Assembly (NCBI GenBank): GCA_022837185.1
Contig: JALHJD010000264.1
Span: 1 to 5,688, forward strand
Reading direction: 5' to 3'
Length of the DNA stretch: 5,688 bases
Source: Desulfobacteraceae bacterium
Lineage (GTDB): Bacteria; Desulfobacterota; Desulfobulbia; Desulfobulbales; Desulfobulbaceae
The translations under genes and the position numbers were made by a program. Numbering within the stretch: position 1 is the first letter of the stretch; every line of letters begins with the position of its first letter. The notes below the pieces were generated by a model. The model did not search any database and was not told the DNA's origin. It worked only from the letters and a program-made list of their open reading frames with translations. Below are positions 5,664-5,688 of the stretch, piece by piece.

Positions 5664-5688
5664 GATTTCTCCCTGCGGTCGAAATGAC
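5619..5688. repeat. Perfect 28-nt inverted repeat with 14-nt spacer (dispersed palindromic element)
   Basis: The arm at 5619-5646 begins GTCATTTCGACCGCAGGGAG and ends AAATCTCA. Its exact reverse complement occupies 5661-5688. The spacer is 5647-5660. The palindrome may continue past the window, since base 5618 is T and the next base is unseen. From memory, closely similar sequences occur as intergenic repeats in several Desulfobacterota and Bacteroidota genomes, like REP or MITE elements; I could not search for other copies. There are no transposase genes nearby. A transcript would fold into a very stable hairpin. Confidence 0.85.

Noticed and set aside
5619..5688. CRISPR repeat unit
   Set aside because: There are only two copies, in inverted orientation, separated by 14 nt, with no array and no cas genes in view.

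Overview
The window looks like chromosomal DNA of a GC-rich anaerobe, most plausibly a Desulfobacterota / former Deltaproteobacteria lineage (Desulfuromonadales or Desulfobulbales type). The basis is the gene content: a CoA-transferase fused to a GNAT domain, a rhodanese-ferritin fusion, a small lipoprotein cytochrome c, and a SelD-N-terminus-like flavoprotein. This taxonomic call is inference; no rRNA or marker gene is present.

Layout. From 1 to 1794 (+) runs the 3' part of a large two-domain gene: an acetyl-CoA hydrolase / 4-hydroxybutyrate-type CoA-transferase with a C-terminal GNAT acetyltransferase domain. Its start lies off the left edge. A hairpin and T-run at 1796-1825 probably end its transcript. 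At 1936 (+) a dodecin gene begins with a strong Shine-Dalgarno. From 5383 down to about 2130 (-) lies a compact four-gene unit behind a good sigma70-type promoter (5436-5464): a TIGR01777-family sugar-epimerase-like SDR, a lipoprotein cytochrome c, a rhodanese-ferritin fusion and a FAD/NAD(P) oxidoreductase. The spacings in order are a 4-nt overlap, 21 nt and 20 nt. The right edge (5384-5688) is intergenic. It holds the operon promoter, a possible opposing promoter and a tiny ORF that runs into a perfect 28-nt inverted repeat, which reaches the last base of the window.

The most notable spot is the tail-to-tail junction of dodecin and the flavoprotein (about 2129-2165). As written, neither gene stops where its family should, and each runs deep into the antisense of the other. 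One extra base near a six-T run at 2155-2160 would give both genes a stop at once: dodecin TGA at 2163-2165 (76 aa) and oxidoreductase TGA at 2131-2129 (373 aa). I read this as a single-base deletion (sequencing error or real mutation) or a slippage site, not as two long new proteins.

How the genes may work together: the minus-strand unit combines a predicted NAD(P)H/flavin enzyme, a sulfurtransferase carrying a diiron-type domain, and an exported one-haem cytochrome. That would suit a redox or sulfane-sulfur/oxidative-stress role, but this is inferred from domains and proximity only. Dodecin, a flavin-storage protein, converges on the flavoprotein gene.
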